From: Trinickia dinghuensis
GTDB lineage: Bacteria > Pseudomonadota > Gammaproteobacteria > Burkholderiales > Burkholderiaceae
Assembly (NCBI RefSeq): GCF_003367175.1
Contig: NZ_QRGA01000009.1
Coordinates: 124,001-188,000, forward strand
DNA: 64,000 nt
Direction of reading: 5' to 3'
The notes under the pieces are model-generated. The model was not told the DNA's origin and searched no databases. It was given only the letters and a program-made list of their open reading frames with translations. This document shows positions 43,057 to 52,337 of this stretch, piece after piece; within the stretch, counting starts at the first letter, position 1, and each line of letters opens with the position of its first letter. A program made the position numbers and the translations under genes.

Positions 43057-46000
43057 TCATTCGGCGCCGTCCTGCGCCTGAGCATCGTCGTTTGCCTGCG
43101 CTTGGCGCGCATGCCGTCTCGCCAAGCGGCCGTGGATGCCGCCGAACAGGAGCGGCACGAACAGCAGCGTCGAAACGGTGGCGAAAAGCAGCCCGCCGAT
43201 CACTGCGCGGCCGAGCGGCGCATTCTGCTCCGCGCCTTCGCCGAGCCCGAGCGCCATCGGCACCATGCCGATGATCATCGCGCAGGCCGTCATCAAGACC
43301 GGGCGGATCCGGCTCGCGCCCGCTTCGAGCGCGGCCGTGAGCGGCGGCGCGCCCGCCGTGAGCCGCTGCCGGGCGAACGACACCACCAGAATACTGTTCG
43401 CGGTCGCGACGCCCATCGTCATGATGGCGCCCGTCAACGCCGGCACCGACATATGCGTGCTGGTCAGGAACAGCATCCAGACGATGCCGGCCAGCGCGGC
43501 AGGCAAGGCACTGACGATGATGAGCGGATCGAGCCAGGACTGGAAGTTGACGACGATCAGCAGATAGACGAGCACGATCGCCATGGCCACGCCGACGCCG
43601 AGCCCGAGGTACGAGCGCTGCATCGTCTCGACTTGACCGCGCACCGTGATCTGGCTGCCGCGCGGCAGCGTCGCGCGCGTTTGCGCGACGAGCTTGTCGA
43701 TCTGCTTGGCGACGCTGCCGAGATCGCGCCCTTCCACGCTCACGAGCAGATCGACCACGGGCCGGATGTTGTAATGCGTGACCGAAGCGAATTGATTCGC
43801 GGGTTGCACCTGCACGAGGTTGCCGAGCAACTGCGGGGCCGCCGACGCCGCGCTCGCGCCGCCCGGGGCGGAGACGGGCGTGCGCAGCAGCGAGTCGATC
43901 GACGTCACGTCGTATTGCGGCGAGCGCACGGAGATCTGGTACTCCACGCCGTTGTGCGGATTGAACCAGAAGCCCGGCGACGTTTCCGTACTGCCCGACA
44001 GCGAAATCAGCACGTTCTGCGCGACGTCGTTCGCGGAGAGATTGAGTTGCTGCAGCCGCGTACGATCCATTTCCAAATGAATCGTCGGCTCGTTGAATTT
44101 CTGCTGGATGTGCGTATCGACGGTGCCGGCGATCTGACGCACCTGCTTCATCAGCTTGCTCGCGACCTCGAAATTCCCGGTTTGATTCGCCCCCGTAATC
44201 TGCACGTCGATCGCCGCGGGCAAACCGAAGTTCAGAATCTGCGTGACGATGTCCGCCGGCTGAAAGTAAAACTCCACGCCCGGGAAACGCCGCGGCAGCA
44301 ACGCGCGCAGTTTGTCGATATAAGTCTGGGTGGGCGCATGGCCTTCGTTGAGCGAGATCTGAATCTCGCCGTCGAGCGTGCCAATCGTTCCCGAATTGCT
44401 GTACGAGAGATTAATCCCGCTATATGGGAGTCCTAGATTGTCGAGAATCGTGCCGAGATCCTTGGGCGGCACGGCCGTGCGGATCACCTTCTCCACGTCG
44501 TCGGCAAGCCGCGCCGTTTCCTCGATCCGCGTACCTGTGGGCGCACGCATGTGCAGCCGGATGTCGCCCGCATCGACGGTCGGGAAGAAATCGGCGCCGA
44601 GGAAGAACGAGAGTCCGAGCGACGCCACGCAAAAGCCGAGGAACGACGCGGCAAACACGCGCCGGCGCACCAAAAGCGTGCTCAGCAACACGATGTAGGC
44701 GGCACGCATGCGCTCGAAGGCCGCCTCAAACCTGTGATGCAGCCGCATCAGCAGATTGGGCCGCGCCCCGCTCTTGGGCTTGTGCGCGTGGCCCATCAGC
44801 AGCATCGCCATCGTCGGCACGAGCGTCCGCGAGAGGATGTACGACGCGAGCATGGCGAACACGACGGCTTCCGCGAGCGGCACGAACAAATAGCGCGCCA
44901 CGCCGGTCAGGAAGAACATCGGCACGAAGACGATACAGATACAGAGCGTCGAGACGAAAGCCGGCACCGCGATCTCCCCGGCCCCTTCGAGAATCGCGTC
45001 GTGCAGGTTCGTGCCGAGATGCAGGTGCCGCTCGATGTTTTCGATCGTGACCGTGGCATCGTCCACCAGAATCCCGACCGCCAGTGCGAGCCCGCCCAGC
45101 GTCATGATGTTGATCGTCTGCCCCAAGGCGTGCAGCGCGAGCAGCGACGAAAGAATCGAGAGCGGAATCGAGATCGCGATGATGCAGGTGCTGCGCCAGT
45201 TGCCGAGAAACAGCAGGATCATCGCGGCCGTCAGTGCGGCGGCAATCACGGCTTCACGCACGACGCCGTTGATCGATGCTTTGACGAACAGCGACTGATC
45301 GAACATCGCGTGGATCTGGATGTCGCGCGGCAGCGTCGCTTCGACCGTCGGCAGCAGCCGGTGGATCGCGTCGACGACGGAGAGCGTCGAAGCGTTGCCC
45401 GTCTTCAGGATCGAGAGCAGCACGCCGCGCCGGCCGTCCTGGCGGACGACGTTCGTTTGCGGAGCGTAGCCGTCGCGCACATGGGCGACTTCGCGCAAGT
45501 AGGTCGTCGCACCGCCCACCGTGCGCACGGGAATGTCGTTGAGCCCAGCGATCGTCGTGGGCGAGCCATTCATGTCGACCGTGTACTCGCGCGGGCCGAT
45601 CTTCGCCGTGCCGGTCGGCAGAATCAGGTTCTGCGCGCTGACGGCGTTGACCACGTCGGTCGGCGTCAAACCCTTGGCGAGCAGTGCGCGCGTGTCGATG
45701 TCGATGGAGACGAGCCGCGACTTGCCGCCATAGGGGTACGGTACCTGCGCGCCGGGAATCGTGACGATCTGCGGACGCAGAAAGTTAAGCGCCGTGTCGT
45801 TGAGGTCTTGCTCCGACATCGTCGCACTCGAGAGCCCGAGCTGAATCACCGGAATCGACGACGCCGAATAGCTGATGACGAGCGGCGGCGTCGCGCCGCG
45901 CGGCATTTGCCGCAATTGCGCCTGCTCGATGGCGACGGTCTGCGCGATCGCCGTCTGAATGCTCGCGTTAGGCTGCAGAAAGAGCTTGATGACGGCGATG

Positions 46001-46263
46001 CCGGGCAGCGACTGCGACTCGATGTGCTCGATGTCGTTGACGGTCGTGGTCAGGCTGCGCTCGTTCACCGAGGTGATCCGATTGGCGATTTCCTGAGCCG
46101 AAAGGCCCGTGTAATTCCAGATGATGCTGACGACCGGGATATCGACGTTCGGCAGAACATCGATAGGAGTACTCATCAAGGAGAACGGGGTCGCCAGCAA
46201 GATGAGGATGGCCATCACGATGAACGTGTAAGGCCGCTTGAGGGCAACGTTGACGATCCACAT
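43057..46263 (-). CDS. RND efflux permease (HAE1/AcrB type)
   Basis: 1068 residues, about 12 membrane helices. It begins WIVNVALKRPYTFIVMAIL and shows motif regions such as ALAVGILVDDATVTIENIERH, where the paired Asp residues drive proton coupling. Substrates cannot be inferred. It is first of the operon permease-adaptor-channel. It is divergent from the YdeP-type oxidoreductase, and the 327-base gap has a palindrome (46385-46396) that may be an operator. Confidence 0.94.
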   Translation of the reverse strand: MWIVNVALKRPYTFIVMAILILLATPFSLMSTPIDVLPNVDIPVVSIIWNYTGLSAQEIANRITSVNERSLTTTVNDIEHIESQSLPGIAVIKLFLQPNASIQTAIAQTVAIEQAQLRQMPRGATPPLVISYSASSIPVIQLGLSSATMSEQDLNDTALNFLRPQIVTIPGAQVPYPYGGKSRLVSIDIDTRALLAKGLTPTDVVNAVSAQNLILPTGTAKIGPREYTVDMNGSPTTIAGLNDIPVRTVGGATTYLREVAHVRDGYAPQTNVVRQDGRRGVLLSILKTGNASTLSVVDAIHRLLPTVEATLPRDIQIHAMFDQSLFVKASINGVVREAVIAAALTAAMILLFLGNWRSTCIIAISIPLSILSSLLALHALGQTINIMTLGGLALAVGILVDDATVTIENIERHLHLGTNLHDAILEGAGEIAVPAFVSTLCICIVFVPMFFLTGVARYLFVPLAEAVVFAMLASYILSRTLVPTMAMLLMGHAHKPKSGARPNLLMRLHHRFEAAFERMRAAYIVLLSTLLVRRRVFAASFLGFCVASLGLSFFLGADFFPTVDAGDIRLHMRAPTGTRIEETARLADDVEKVIRTAVPPKDLGTILDNLGLPYSGINLSYSNSGTIGTLDGEIQISLNEGHAPTQTYIDKLRALLPRRFPGVEFYFQPADIVTQILNFGLPAAIDVQITGANQTGNFEVASKLMKQVRQIAGTVDTHIQQKFNEPTIHLEMDRTRLQQLNLSANDVAQNVLISLSGSTETSPGFWFNPHNGVEYQISVRSPQYDVTSIDSLLRTPVSAPGGASAASAAPQLLGNLVQVQPANQFASVTHYNIRPVVDLLVSVEGRDLGSVAKQIDKLVAQTRATLPRGSQITVRGQVETMQRSYLGLGVGVAMAIVLVYLLIVVNFQSWLDPLIIVSALPAALAGIVWMLFLTSTHMSVPALTGAIMTMGVATANSILVVSFARQRLTAGAPPLTAALEAGASRIRPVLMTACAMIIGMVPMALGLGEGAEQNAPLGRAVIGGLLFATVSTLLFVPLLFGGIHGRLARRHARQAQANDDAQAQDGAE

Positions 46264-46590
46264 GCGAAAACACGCCGGAAAGGTGCGGTGAAAGAGGGGG
46301 AATGTAGTCGAGTTGGCGACGAAAGTTAATTCCTTCGTCCGACAATTTCCATTCCTCCCGCAAGAAACAATTACGGATTGTTACGGTTGCGCAACCTTTG
46401 ACACTCTCCGACCGCCCGGGCCGTCATGATTCGCCGCGTCGCGGCCGTGTCCTTTGCATCGGCTCGCGTGGCTCGCACTGACGGGATAATACGCGTTCCC
46501 CGGGGCGCGCGGGCGAACCGATAATGTCTCGGCACGCCCTTTCCTGGGTACAGCGGTTGCGGTCGAACGTAAGACTATTCGGAGGCTCTC
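46264..46590. other. Divergent control region of efflux operon and YdeP-type gene
   Basis: No gene seen. It contains a perfect 12-base palindrome (46385-46396) and AT-rich stretches near 46365-46385, on the efflux side. The oxidoreductase has GGAGG nine bases before its ATG. Confidence 0.5.
46385..46396. promoter_or_regulatory. Palindrome GGTTGCGCAACC, possible operator
   Basis: Perfect 12-base dyad in the divergent gap, about 120 bases from the permease start and 195 from the oxidoreductase start. The regulator that might bind it is not identified; no local regulator gene lies in the unit. Confidence 0.4.
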
Positions 46591-49008
46591 ATGAGCAAAG
46601 ACGAAGTCCCCGGCGTTGGCCCCTACGGCGGACCGGCCGGCGGCTGGGGTGCGCTGCAGGCCGTTGCGCGCGCCTTGCGGCAACAGATGGGCGTGACGCG
46701 CGAAGCGAAGATGCTCCTGAAGGTGAACCAGCCGGCGGGCTTCGATTGCCCCGGTTGCGCGTGGCCCGATCCGCGCAGCACCTCGTCGTTCGAGTTCTGC
46801 GAAAACGGGGCGAAAGCCGTTTCATGGGAAGCCACGACCAAGCGCACGACGCCGGAATTCTTCGCTCATCACAGCGTTGGCGAACTCTGGAAATGGACTG
46901 ACTTCGACCTCGAGAACGAGGGGCGGCTCACGCATCCAATGCGCTACGACCGCGACTCCGATCGCTATATTCCCGTTTCGTGGGAAGAAGCGTTTTCCCG
47001 CATCGGCGCCAACCTGCGCGCCCTGCCCGATCCGAACATGGCCGAGTTCTATACCTCGGGGCGGGCGTCGAACGAAGCGGCCTTTCTATTTCAGCTGTTC
47101 GCCCGGCGCTTCGGCACGAACAACTTCCCCGACTGCTCGAACATGTGCCACGAGGCAACGAGCGTGGGCTTGCCCGAGGCGATCGGCGTCGGCAAGGGCA
47201 CCGTCACGCTCGCCGATTTCGAACATTGCGACGCCATTTTCTGCATCGGCCACAACCCCGGCACCAATCACCCGCGCATGCTGGCAACGCTGCGCGAGGC
47301 GTCGTTGCGGGGCACCAAGATCGTAGTGCTCAATCCCCTGCATGAACGCGGGCTCGTGCGCTTCACGTCGCCGCAAGATCCTGTCGAAATGATGACGGGA
47401 CGCTCGACGCCAATCGCCTCCGATTATCTGCAGGTGAAGATCGGCGGCGACGTGGCCGTGCTCAAGGGCATGATGAAAACCGTGCTCGCGCTCGACCGCG
47501 AAAGTCTTGCTACCGGTGGGCAAGGCGTGCTCGATCGCGCCTTCATCGCCGAGCATACGAGCGGCCTCGACGATGTCGTCGCCGATGTCGACGCTACATC
47601 ATGGGACGATGTCGAAGGAACGTCGGGCATCGCGCGCGCCGAAATCGAGCGCATCGGCCGTCTGTATGCCGAATCGAAAGCCGTGATCGTCTGCTACGGC
47701 ATGGGCATCACGCAGCACCGGCGCGGGACGGCGAACGTCCAGCAAATCGTCAACTTGCTGTTGATGCGCGGGAATATGGGGCGCGACGGGGCCGGTATTT
47801 GTCCGTTGCGCGGCCACTCCAACGTGCAAGGCGATCGCACGGTAGGGATCACCGAAATCCCTTCACCGGAATTGCTCGATGCCATCGAGCGCGTGTTCGG
47901 CTTCCCGCCGCCGCGCGAGCATGGCCATAGCGCCGTCGCCGCGATCGAGGCGATGCGGGACGGACGCGCGAAAGCGCTCATCTGCCTCGGCGGCAATCTG
48001 CCCGTGGCGATGTCGGATCCCGAAGCCTCGTTCGAGGCCGTGCGCGGCTTGGACCTCGCGGTCCATATCGCGACGAAGCTGAACCGGTCGCATCTGCTCG
48101 TTGGGAAGGAGACGTTCATATTGCCGTGCTTAGGCCGCACTGAACTCGATATGCAGGAAAGCGGCGCGCAGTCGGTGACGGTGGAAGATTCGATGTCGAT
48201 GGTCCATGCGTCGCGCGGATCGCTGACGCCGGCTTCCGAACTCTTGAAGTCAGAGCCTGCGATTATCGCGGGCATGGCGAAAGCCGCGCTCGACGATACG
48301 CGGCTCGATTGGGATGGTTGGATCGCCGATTACGACCGCATCCGCACTTTGATCGAGGCGGTCTTTCCTTCGTTCGAGCGCTTCAATGAACGCGTGCGCG
48401 AGCCGGGTGGATTTCGGCTCTATATTCCAGCCTCGGAGCGGCGTTGGGCGACGCCGGGCGGGCGCGCTCGCTTCATTGCACACCAGGGCGTGCTGGCGGA
48501 CCCTCGCGTCGAACGCAGCGATGCATTGATTCTCGCGACGATCCGCAGCCACGATCAGTACAACACGACGATCTATAGCTACAACGACCGGTATCGTGGC
48601 ATTACGGGGCGCAGAGACGTGCTCTTCGTCAACGAGGTAGATCTCGCGGCTCGTGGGTTGAAGCATGGCGATCTCGTCGATGTGGAGACGATCGAAGACG
48701 TGGAGGGGCTCTGCGGGAAGAGACGAGTCGAACGGCTAACCGCCGTTGCTTACGACATCGCGCCAGGCTCGCTCGCTGCCTACTATCCCGAAGCCAACTG
48801 CCTGGTTTCGTTGTCCGATGTCGATCCGCGCAGCGGGACACCCTCGTATAAATCGATACCGGTTTTGCTATCGCTGAGCCGGAGCGAAGGTGCGGCGGTG
48901 GACGATGCGCATATGTGGCAACGCGGCGACGTTCCGATCGATCGGACCGGTGCGGCTACCGCGGCCGATGCGGGCAAACCGGCAATCGATCGAACGACGC
49001 CGCCGTAA
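46591..49008 (+). CDS. FdhF/YdeP-family molybdopterin oxidoreductase
   Basis: 805 residues. The N terminus has GFDCPGCAWPDP, the cysteine pair that marks this group, then FYTSGRASNEAAFLFQLF and NNFPDCSNMCHEATS near the cofactor site. Later motifs include GMGITQHRRGTANVQQIVNLLL and RGHSNVQGDRTVGI, and a C-terminal molydopterin-binding domain. In E. coli YdeP is linked to acid resistance. The physiological substrate is unknown. GGAGG precedes the ATG. It is divergent from the efflux operon. Confidence 0.92.
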   Translation: MSKDEVPGVGPYGGPAGGWGALQAVARALRQQMGVTREAKMLLKVNQPAGFDCPGCAWPDPRSTSSFEFCENGAKAVSWEATTKRTTPEFFAHHSVGELWKWTDFDLENEGRLTHPMRYDRDSDRYIPVSWEEAFSRIGANLRALPDPNMAEFYTSGRASNEAAFLFQLFARRFGTNNFPDCSNMCHEATSVGLPEAIGVGKGTVTLADFEHCDAIFCIGHNPGTNHPRMLATLREASLRGTKIVVLNPLHERGLVRFTSPQDPVEMMTGRSTPIASDYLQVKIGGDVAVLKGMMKTVLALDRESLATGGQGVLDRAFIAEHTSGLDDVVADVDATSWDDVEGTSGIARAEIERIGRLYAESKAVIVCYGMGITQHRRGTANVQQIVNLLLMRGNMGRDGAGICPLRGHSNVQGDRTVGITEIPSPELLDAIERVFGFPPPREHGHSAVAAIEAMRDGRAKALICLGGNLPVAMSDPEASFEAVRGLDLAVHIATKLNRSHLLVGKETFILPCLGRTELDMQESGAQSVTVEDSMSMVHASRGSLTPASELLKSEPAIIAGMAKAALDDTRLDWDGWIADYDRIRTLIEAVFPSFERFNERVREPGGFRLYIPASERRWATPGGRARFIAHQGVLADPRVERSDALILATIRSHDQYNTTIYSYNDRYRGITGRRDVLFVNEVDLAARGLKHGDLVDVETIEDVEGLCGKRRVERLTAVAYDIAPGSLAAYYPEANCLVSLSDVDPRSGTPSYKSIPVLLSLSRSEGAAVDDAHMWQRGDVPIDRTGAATAADAGKPAIDRTTPP

Positions 49009-49084
49009 CGCGCCATCCCATGGGAGCGTAAATCCGGTCCGCGAATTCTGCCTAGGATTCCGCGCGCAACGATTCTGAAGCGAG

Positions 49085-49450
49085 TTAGCGTGTCCGAGAC
49101 GAATACCGGAGTGCTTCGACTAGAAGTGCGAACGCACGCGTCGGCTGACGGCGGCTTGGATAGTAGAGGTGATAGCCGGAAAAGGGCTCGCACGAGTCCT
49201 CCAGAACTCGGATCAAACGGCCGTCGGAAAGGTATGGCTCCATCTGTCCTTCCGTGAGGTATGCAAGCCCGCGCCCTTCGAGTGCTGCGTGCAAGCCGCG
49301 GAGCAGAAGCAGCAACTGGCAGACGCGATTCCTCGTGATGTGATGTCGATCCTCGGGTATGGACAGGAGTCCGTATCTGTCGCGTTCGAGGAGATTGAGG
49401 CAAGCCGGTGGAAGAGCGATGTATACGTCCCCGACATTCAGGGTCGCCCC
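49085..49450 (-). pseudogene. Decayed LysR regulator, 3' remnant
   Basis: A frame reads [48 protein letters not shown] and VEALRY, which is the typical C terminus of a CrgA-type LysR effector domain. Upstream in the same frame the sequence is degenerate, and there is no helix-turn-helix or start. Only about 100 residues are recognisable. The neighbouring MFS remnant in the opposite direction suggests a former LysR-MFS divergent pair. Confidence 0.7.
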
Positions 49451-49497
49451 GACACCTTGCTAAAGAAACCGGGTTACAAGATGTAGGCCGTAATGCG

Positions 49498-49968
49498 ATG
49501 TCAAAAATATATTCCGCGAGGGCGAGCGAAGGCCCCGTATTGCTGACACTGATGCCGATCATGGGCGCCGTACTCGACGGCTTCGTGATAATCGGTATCG
49601 CACTGCCGGTGCTACCACTGTACGTTCATAGCGGCCTCGGGTTCGATACGTTTGTCCTGTTGCGTCTGGGGGAATCCCTTCGTCACGCGGCTGCGCCCGA
49701 GTTCGCGCAACTCAGATGCCACTTCCTTATCAGCGCGGCCGCCGCTGGCTGCGCAGTCAGGACTTGCGCCGCCTCGGGATCGTGACCATCGCTAGCAGAA
49801 TTTGCGAGCCTCAACAGCGGCTAAATCTAGCCGATGGTATCGGTGTGCGTGTTCTTGGCGATAGGGGCGACGAGCGCGGTCGTGCTGGTGCGTCGCGAGT
49901 GGCCGCCGAAGGTCGATGTCGACGCCTATGAACAGGCCCTAGCCTTCAACGTCGGTCTCCAATGTTGA
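49498..49968 (+). pseudogene. Decayed MFS transporter remnant
   Basis: The first part encodes LLTLMPIMGAVLDGFV and IALPVLPLYVHSGLGFDTFV, resembling the N-terminal helix of MFS drug transporters, and then loses family resemblance. A separate frame (49834-49968) ends with FLAIGATSAVVLVRREWP, like a transporter's last helix. Some 900 bases of a normal gene are missing. The 3' end overlaps, antisense, the end of the orphan gene that starts at 50928. Confidence 0.6.
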
Positions 49969-50928
49969 TTCTCTCGATTGCCCCTCGATTACGGCTCCAA
50001 TTCTCTCCACACTCGCCCCTGGATGTCCAAAACCTCCACGCGAGTATGTACTGAGTGCAAGCGGCTGCTGTTGTTCCAGTGAGTAGATAGCGGCACGAAT
50101 ACGTTCCATATTTACCTCATTCCACCGCTCCCAATCTCCGTCTGGCGGTGGCCGATCCATTGGATACAGATCGCGGCCCTCACTCGACGCTAGTTGGTCG
50201 ATCGATGGCGCATTCGTTGCCCGATAAAGCTCTTCCGACATCCAGAGCGCGCCAAAGCGAACTGCAAATTCGGGGTTTTCTTTCACAATCGCTTTAAGCG
50301 TTTTCATAACCACCGGATCAAAATCCGTAAACGTCGGGTGCGTCACCAACATTTTAGCTCCAAGATTACGGCGTCTTTCTATATCACGCAAAACCGTATC
50401 CCTGCCGACATCTATGCGAATGGGTAATGCCAGTGGTTTGCCCGATTTCAACACTGCGGCGATGGTGTGATTGTATTGATCCTCAATTAACCCGGGATCG
50501 CCCCAGATTGCGAACTTGGAAGATCCCTTCACAACCAGCACATTAGCAACCGGGAGCGTACGAATCGTGTCTTCTAGCTCACCATAGTCCATATGTTCTT
50601 CGTCGTTCGATGAGGCAATAATCAATTGTGCGTTCTTTTTCGGGAAATTTCTGCATTTTTCTTGCGCCAATTTTAAGGCACTCACAGATCCCATGTAGCC
50701 AAGTTTCTTAAAATCTGGAAACATGAGTCCCGCCGACTTCTCGACTACTGGACTCTGAAGCATTTTGATCACATCCGCTCTCGCCCCAGGCAAGGAGGTA
50801 ACAATGGTCCGACTTTGTGTTGTCGCCCCCACCGCACCAAAAGTAACGGTCGTACGTGACACAGGATTTGAATAATTCACGCTCACCACCCCGCCAGACG
50901 CCTTTCTAAAAGCCCCTTTTGCTCGCAT
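49939..50928 (-). CDS. Orphan 329-residue protein in AT-rich DNA
   Basis: No function recognised. The frame is long and its codon use is clearly more AT-rich than the neighbours (many AAA, ATT and TTT codons), which points to recent acquisition. It has no signal peptide or membrane helix. The blocks NVLVVKGSSKFAIWGDPG, LPIRIDVGRD and LGAKMLVTHPTFTDF, with strand-helix alternation, look like a (beta-alpha) barrel and loosely recall methylenetetrahydrofolate reductase-type folds; this is a weak impression. It stands alone, with an AT-rich promoter region above it. Confidence 0.65.
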   Translation of the reverse strand: MRAKGAFRKASGGVVSVNYSNPVSRTTVTFGAVGATTQSRTIVTSLPGARADVIKMLQSPVVEKSAGLMFPDFKKLGYMGSVSALKLAQEKCRNFPKKNAQLIIASSNDEEHMDYGELEDTIRTLPVANVLVVKGSSKFAIWGDPGLIEDQYNHTIAAVLKSGKPLALPIRIDVGRDTVLRDIERRRNLGAKMLVTHPTFTDFDPVVMKTLKAIVKENPEFAVRFGALWMSEELYRATNAPSIDQLASSEGRDLYPMDRPPPDGDWERWNEVNMERIRAAIYSLEQQQPLALSTYSRGGFGHPGASVERIGAVIEGQSRESTLETDVEG

Positions 50929-51504
50929 GATTCTTCAACCCCCAGTATGAATATGGACGTTTTGCCGCCTCCCATCAACAATTTATCATACGAATGGTAA
51001 ATTACTAAGTTTTCCGAAAGAAATGTCACATAGCGGCATATTGGCACACGGGAACACCCCGTCACCTCCCGGCACCGCCTTTCACTTCAGAATTATTGCC
51101 AAAGCCTCGATAATCGAGACCTTGGCCAGCCAGGCCCGGTGTGATTCCTGCCCCAGTCGCCCACGGTGGGGGTATTGTCCCCGACTCTGGTGGACGGCGG
51201 GTGATCGCTGATACCCAGACGACGCCACCTTGATCCTGCTGTGCACAAAGTAAAAATGAGCCACGCACAAAGCAAATCCAGGCCACCTTTCAGTACGGTA
51301 ATTTTTTCGCACGAAAGCTGGCAATGCTCCAGAAGGACCAGTGGATGCAAATCCATGAGCACAAAGCCCAAGGGTTGTCGTTCCACTCCATCATGATGCA
51401 TGCTCGGGCGGCAAAATTGGCTTAGAGTCGCGAACCTGCGATACAGTTTGCGGCATCGAACACCGATAAAAAACCCGGCCGGAGCCGGGGTGTCGATCGT
51501 TGGC
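50929..51504. other. Intergenic interval with terminator and degenerate sequence
   Basis: No intact gene. The left end is an AT-rich upstream region for the 329-residue gene. The centre (51050-51430) keeps an open frame with no family resemblance and contains two copies of GCACAAAG (51243 and 51265, 22 bases apart); it may be leftover mobile-element DNA, but no terminal repeats were found. The right end is the terminator of the two-gene operon. Confidence 0.45.
51468..51490 (-). terminator. Rho-independent terminator of the orphan two-gene operon
   Basis: On the minus strand CCCGGC, loop TCCG, GCCGGG, then TTTTTT. It lies 15 bases after the stop of the 273-residue gene. Confidence 0.85.
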
Positions 51505-52326
51505 TCAATGCAGTATCTCGACCGAACCGCTTGTGAGCCCCTTCTGAACCGTATCCAACGCCAGTTGAGTCGACCAGACATCACCGTCCAGCGCCGTCAA
51601 TAAGGTCCTGGACAACTCGTCGGGCCTACTGCTGTCCACCTCGCGCTTAAGAAGATCTTTGTCGTCGCCTTCCACCGTGACCACTACATACGCTTTGTGA
51701 AATACAAAAGTCATGGACCAATGTCGTGACCCGTGCTGCAGGTCGACATTGACACCATGGCGAGTGGTGCTCCACCGACTTTCCGACCCGCCCCTAACAA
51801 CTTCAAGAACGCGTTCGAAGAAGGATGGGCGCTTAAACGGTAACGCACGACTTGCCTCGACTATAAACACATCGAGGCCATGGGCATCGGTCGGCTCGAG
51901 TCTCCGCACCGTACCCCTGATGATCCCGCCAGTCACGGTTGGACTGCTCAGACTCGGCCGGTGGGCGCGAAGATCTGCGGCGGCACGGCCAAGCTCTTTG
52001 CCAGTGGTCGGAGTGTCCTCCAAGATCGTCGCATCGATCGCAGCCGAGCGCGCGCGGCGAATTGGCGTGAATTTTCCAGGGCCAGCCATGAGCGACGTTT
52101 CGGTCGACGGCTGGACAGCCGTATGTGCTACGCGCCCGTAAAGCGTGCCGAGCGAATTTCCCGCAGCTTCTTCTGCGGCGACTAGAGCATCGACCAACAA
52201 CTGGCGATCCGCTTCGTTGTGTGGATCACCTGGAAGATTGAGCTCGCGAAACAACCCTTCTAGTTCCTCAGAAGAAAAGGTCGGCTGCGCGGCAGTCACA
52301 TCTTCAGTTTTCACGGCTTCACTCAT
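51505..52326 (-). CDS. Orphan 273-residue acidic protein, second gene of a pair
   Basis: No family recognised. The first 110 residues look disordered (rich in Thr, Ser, Glu, Ala); after that a strand-rich domain follows (LDVFIVEASRALPF, RPSFFERVLEVVRGG, HWSMTFVFHKAYVVVTVEG). A run of A/G-rich bases (AAGGGGGG) precedes the ATG. It begins 12 bases after the GNAT-like gene's stop and ends 15 bases before a strong terminator, so the two are one operon. No signal peptide. Possible roles include partner, substrate or inhibitor of the acetyltransferase-like protein; none is supported by sequence. Confidence 0.65.
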   Translation of the reverse strand: MSEAVKTEDVTAAQPTFSSEELEGLFRELNLPGDPHNEADRQLLVDALVAAEEAAGNSLGTLYGRVAHTAVQPSTETSLMAGPGKFTPIRRARSAAIDATILEDTPTTGKELGRAAADLRAHRPSLSSPTVTGGIIRGTVRRLEPTDAHGLDVFIVEASRALPFKRPSFFERVLEVVRGGSESRWSTTRHGVNVDLQHGSRHWSMTFVFHKAYVVVTVEGDDKDLLKREVDSSRPDELSRTLLTALDGDVWSTQLALDTVQKGLTSGSVEILH

Positions 52327-52337
52327 CTAGCCCCCCT

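Noticed and set aside
41845-44436. An 863-codon plus-strand frame opposite the efflux genes
   Set aside because: Antisense shadow of recognised adaptor and permease genes; composition is Arg/His/Asp-rich.
51050-51430. Insertion-sequence end
   Set aside because: Two GCACAAAG copies were seen, but no terminal inverted repeats, target duplication or transposase fragment.
51093-51584. Possible 163-codon minus-strand gene in the accessory patch
   Set aside because: It overlaps the terminator and the end of the 273-residue gene, has no ribosome site and shows no recognisable fold.
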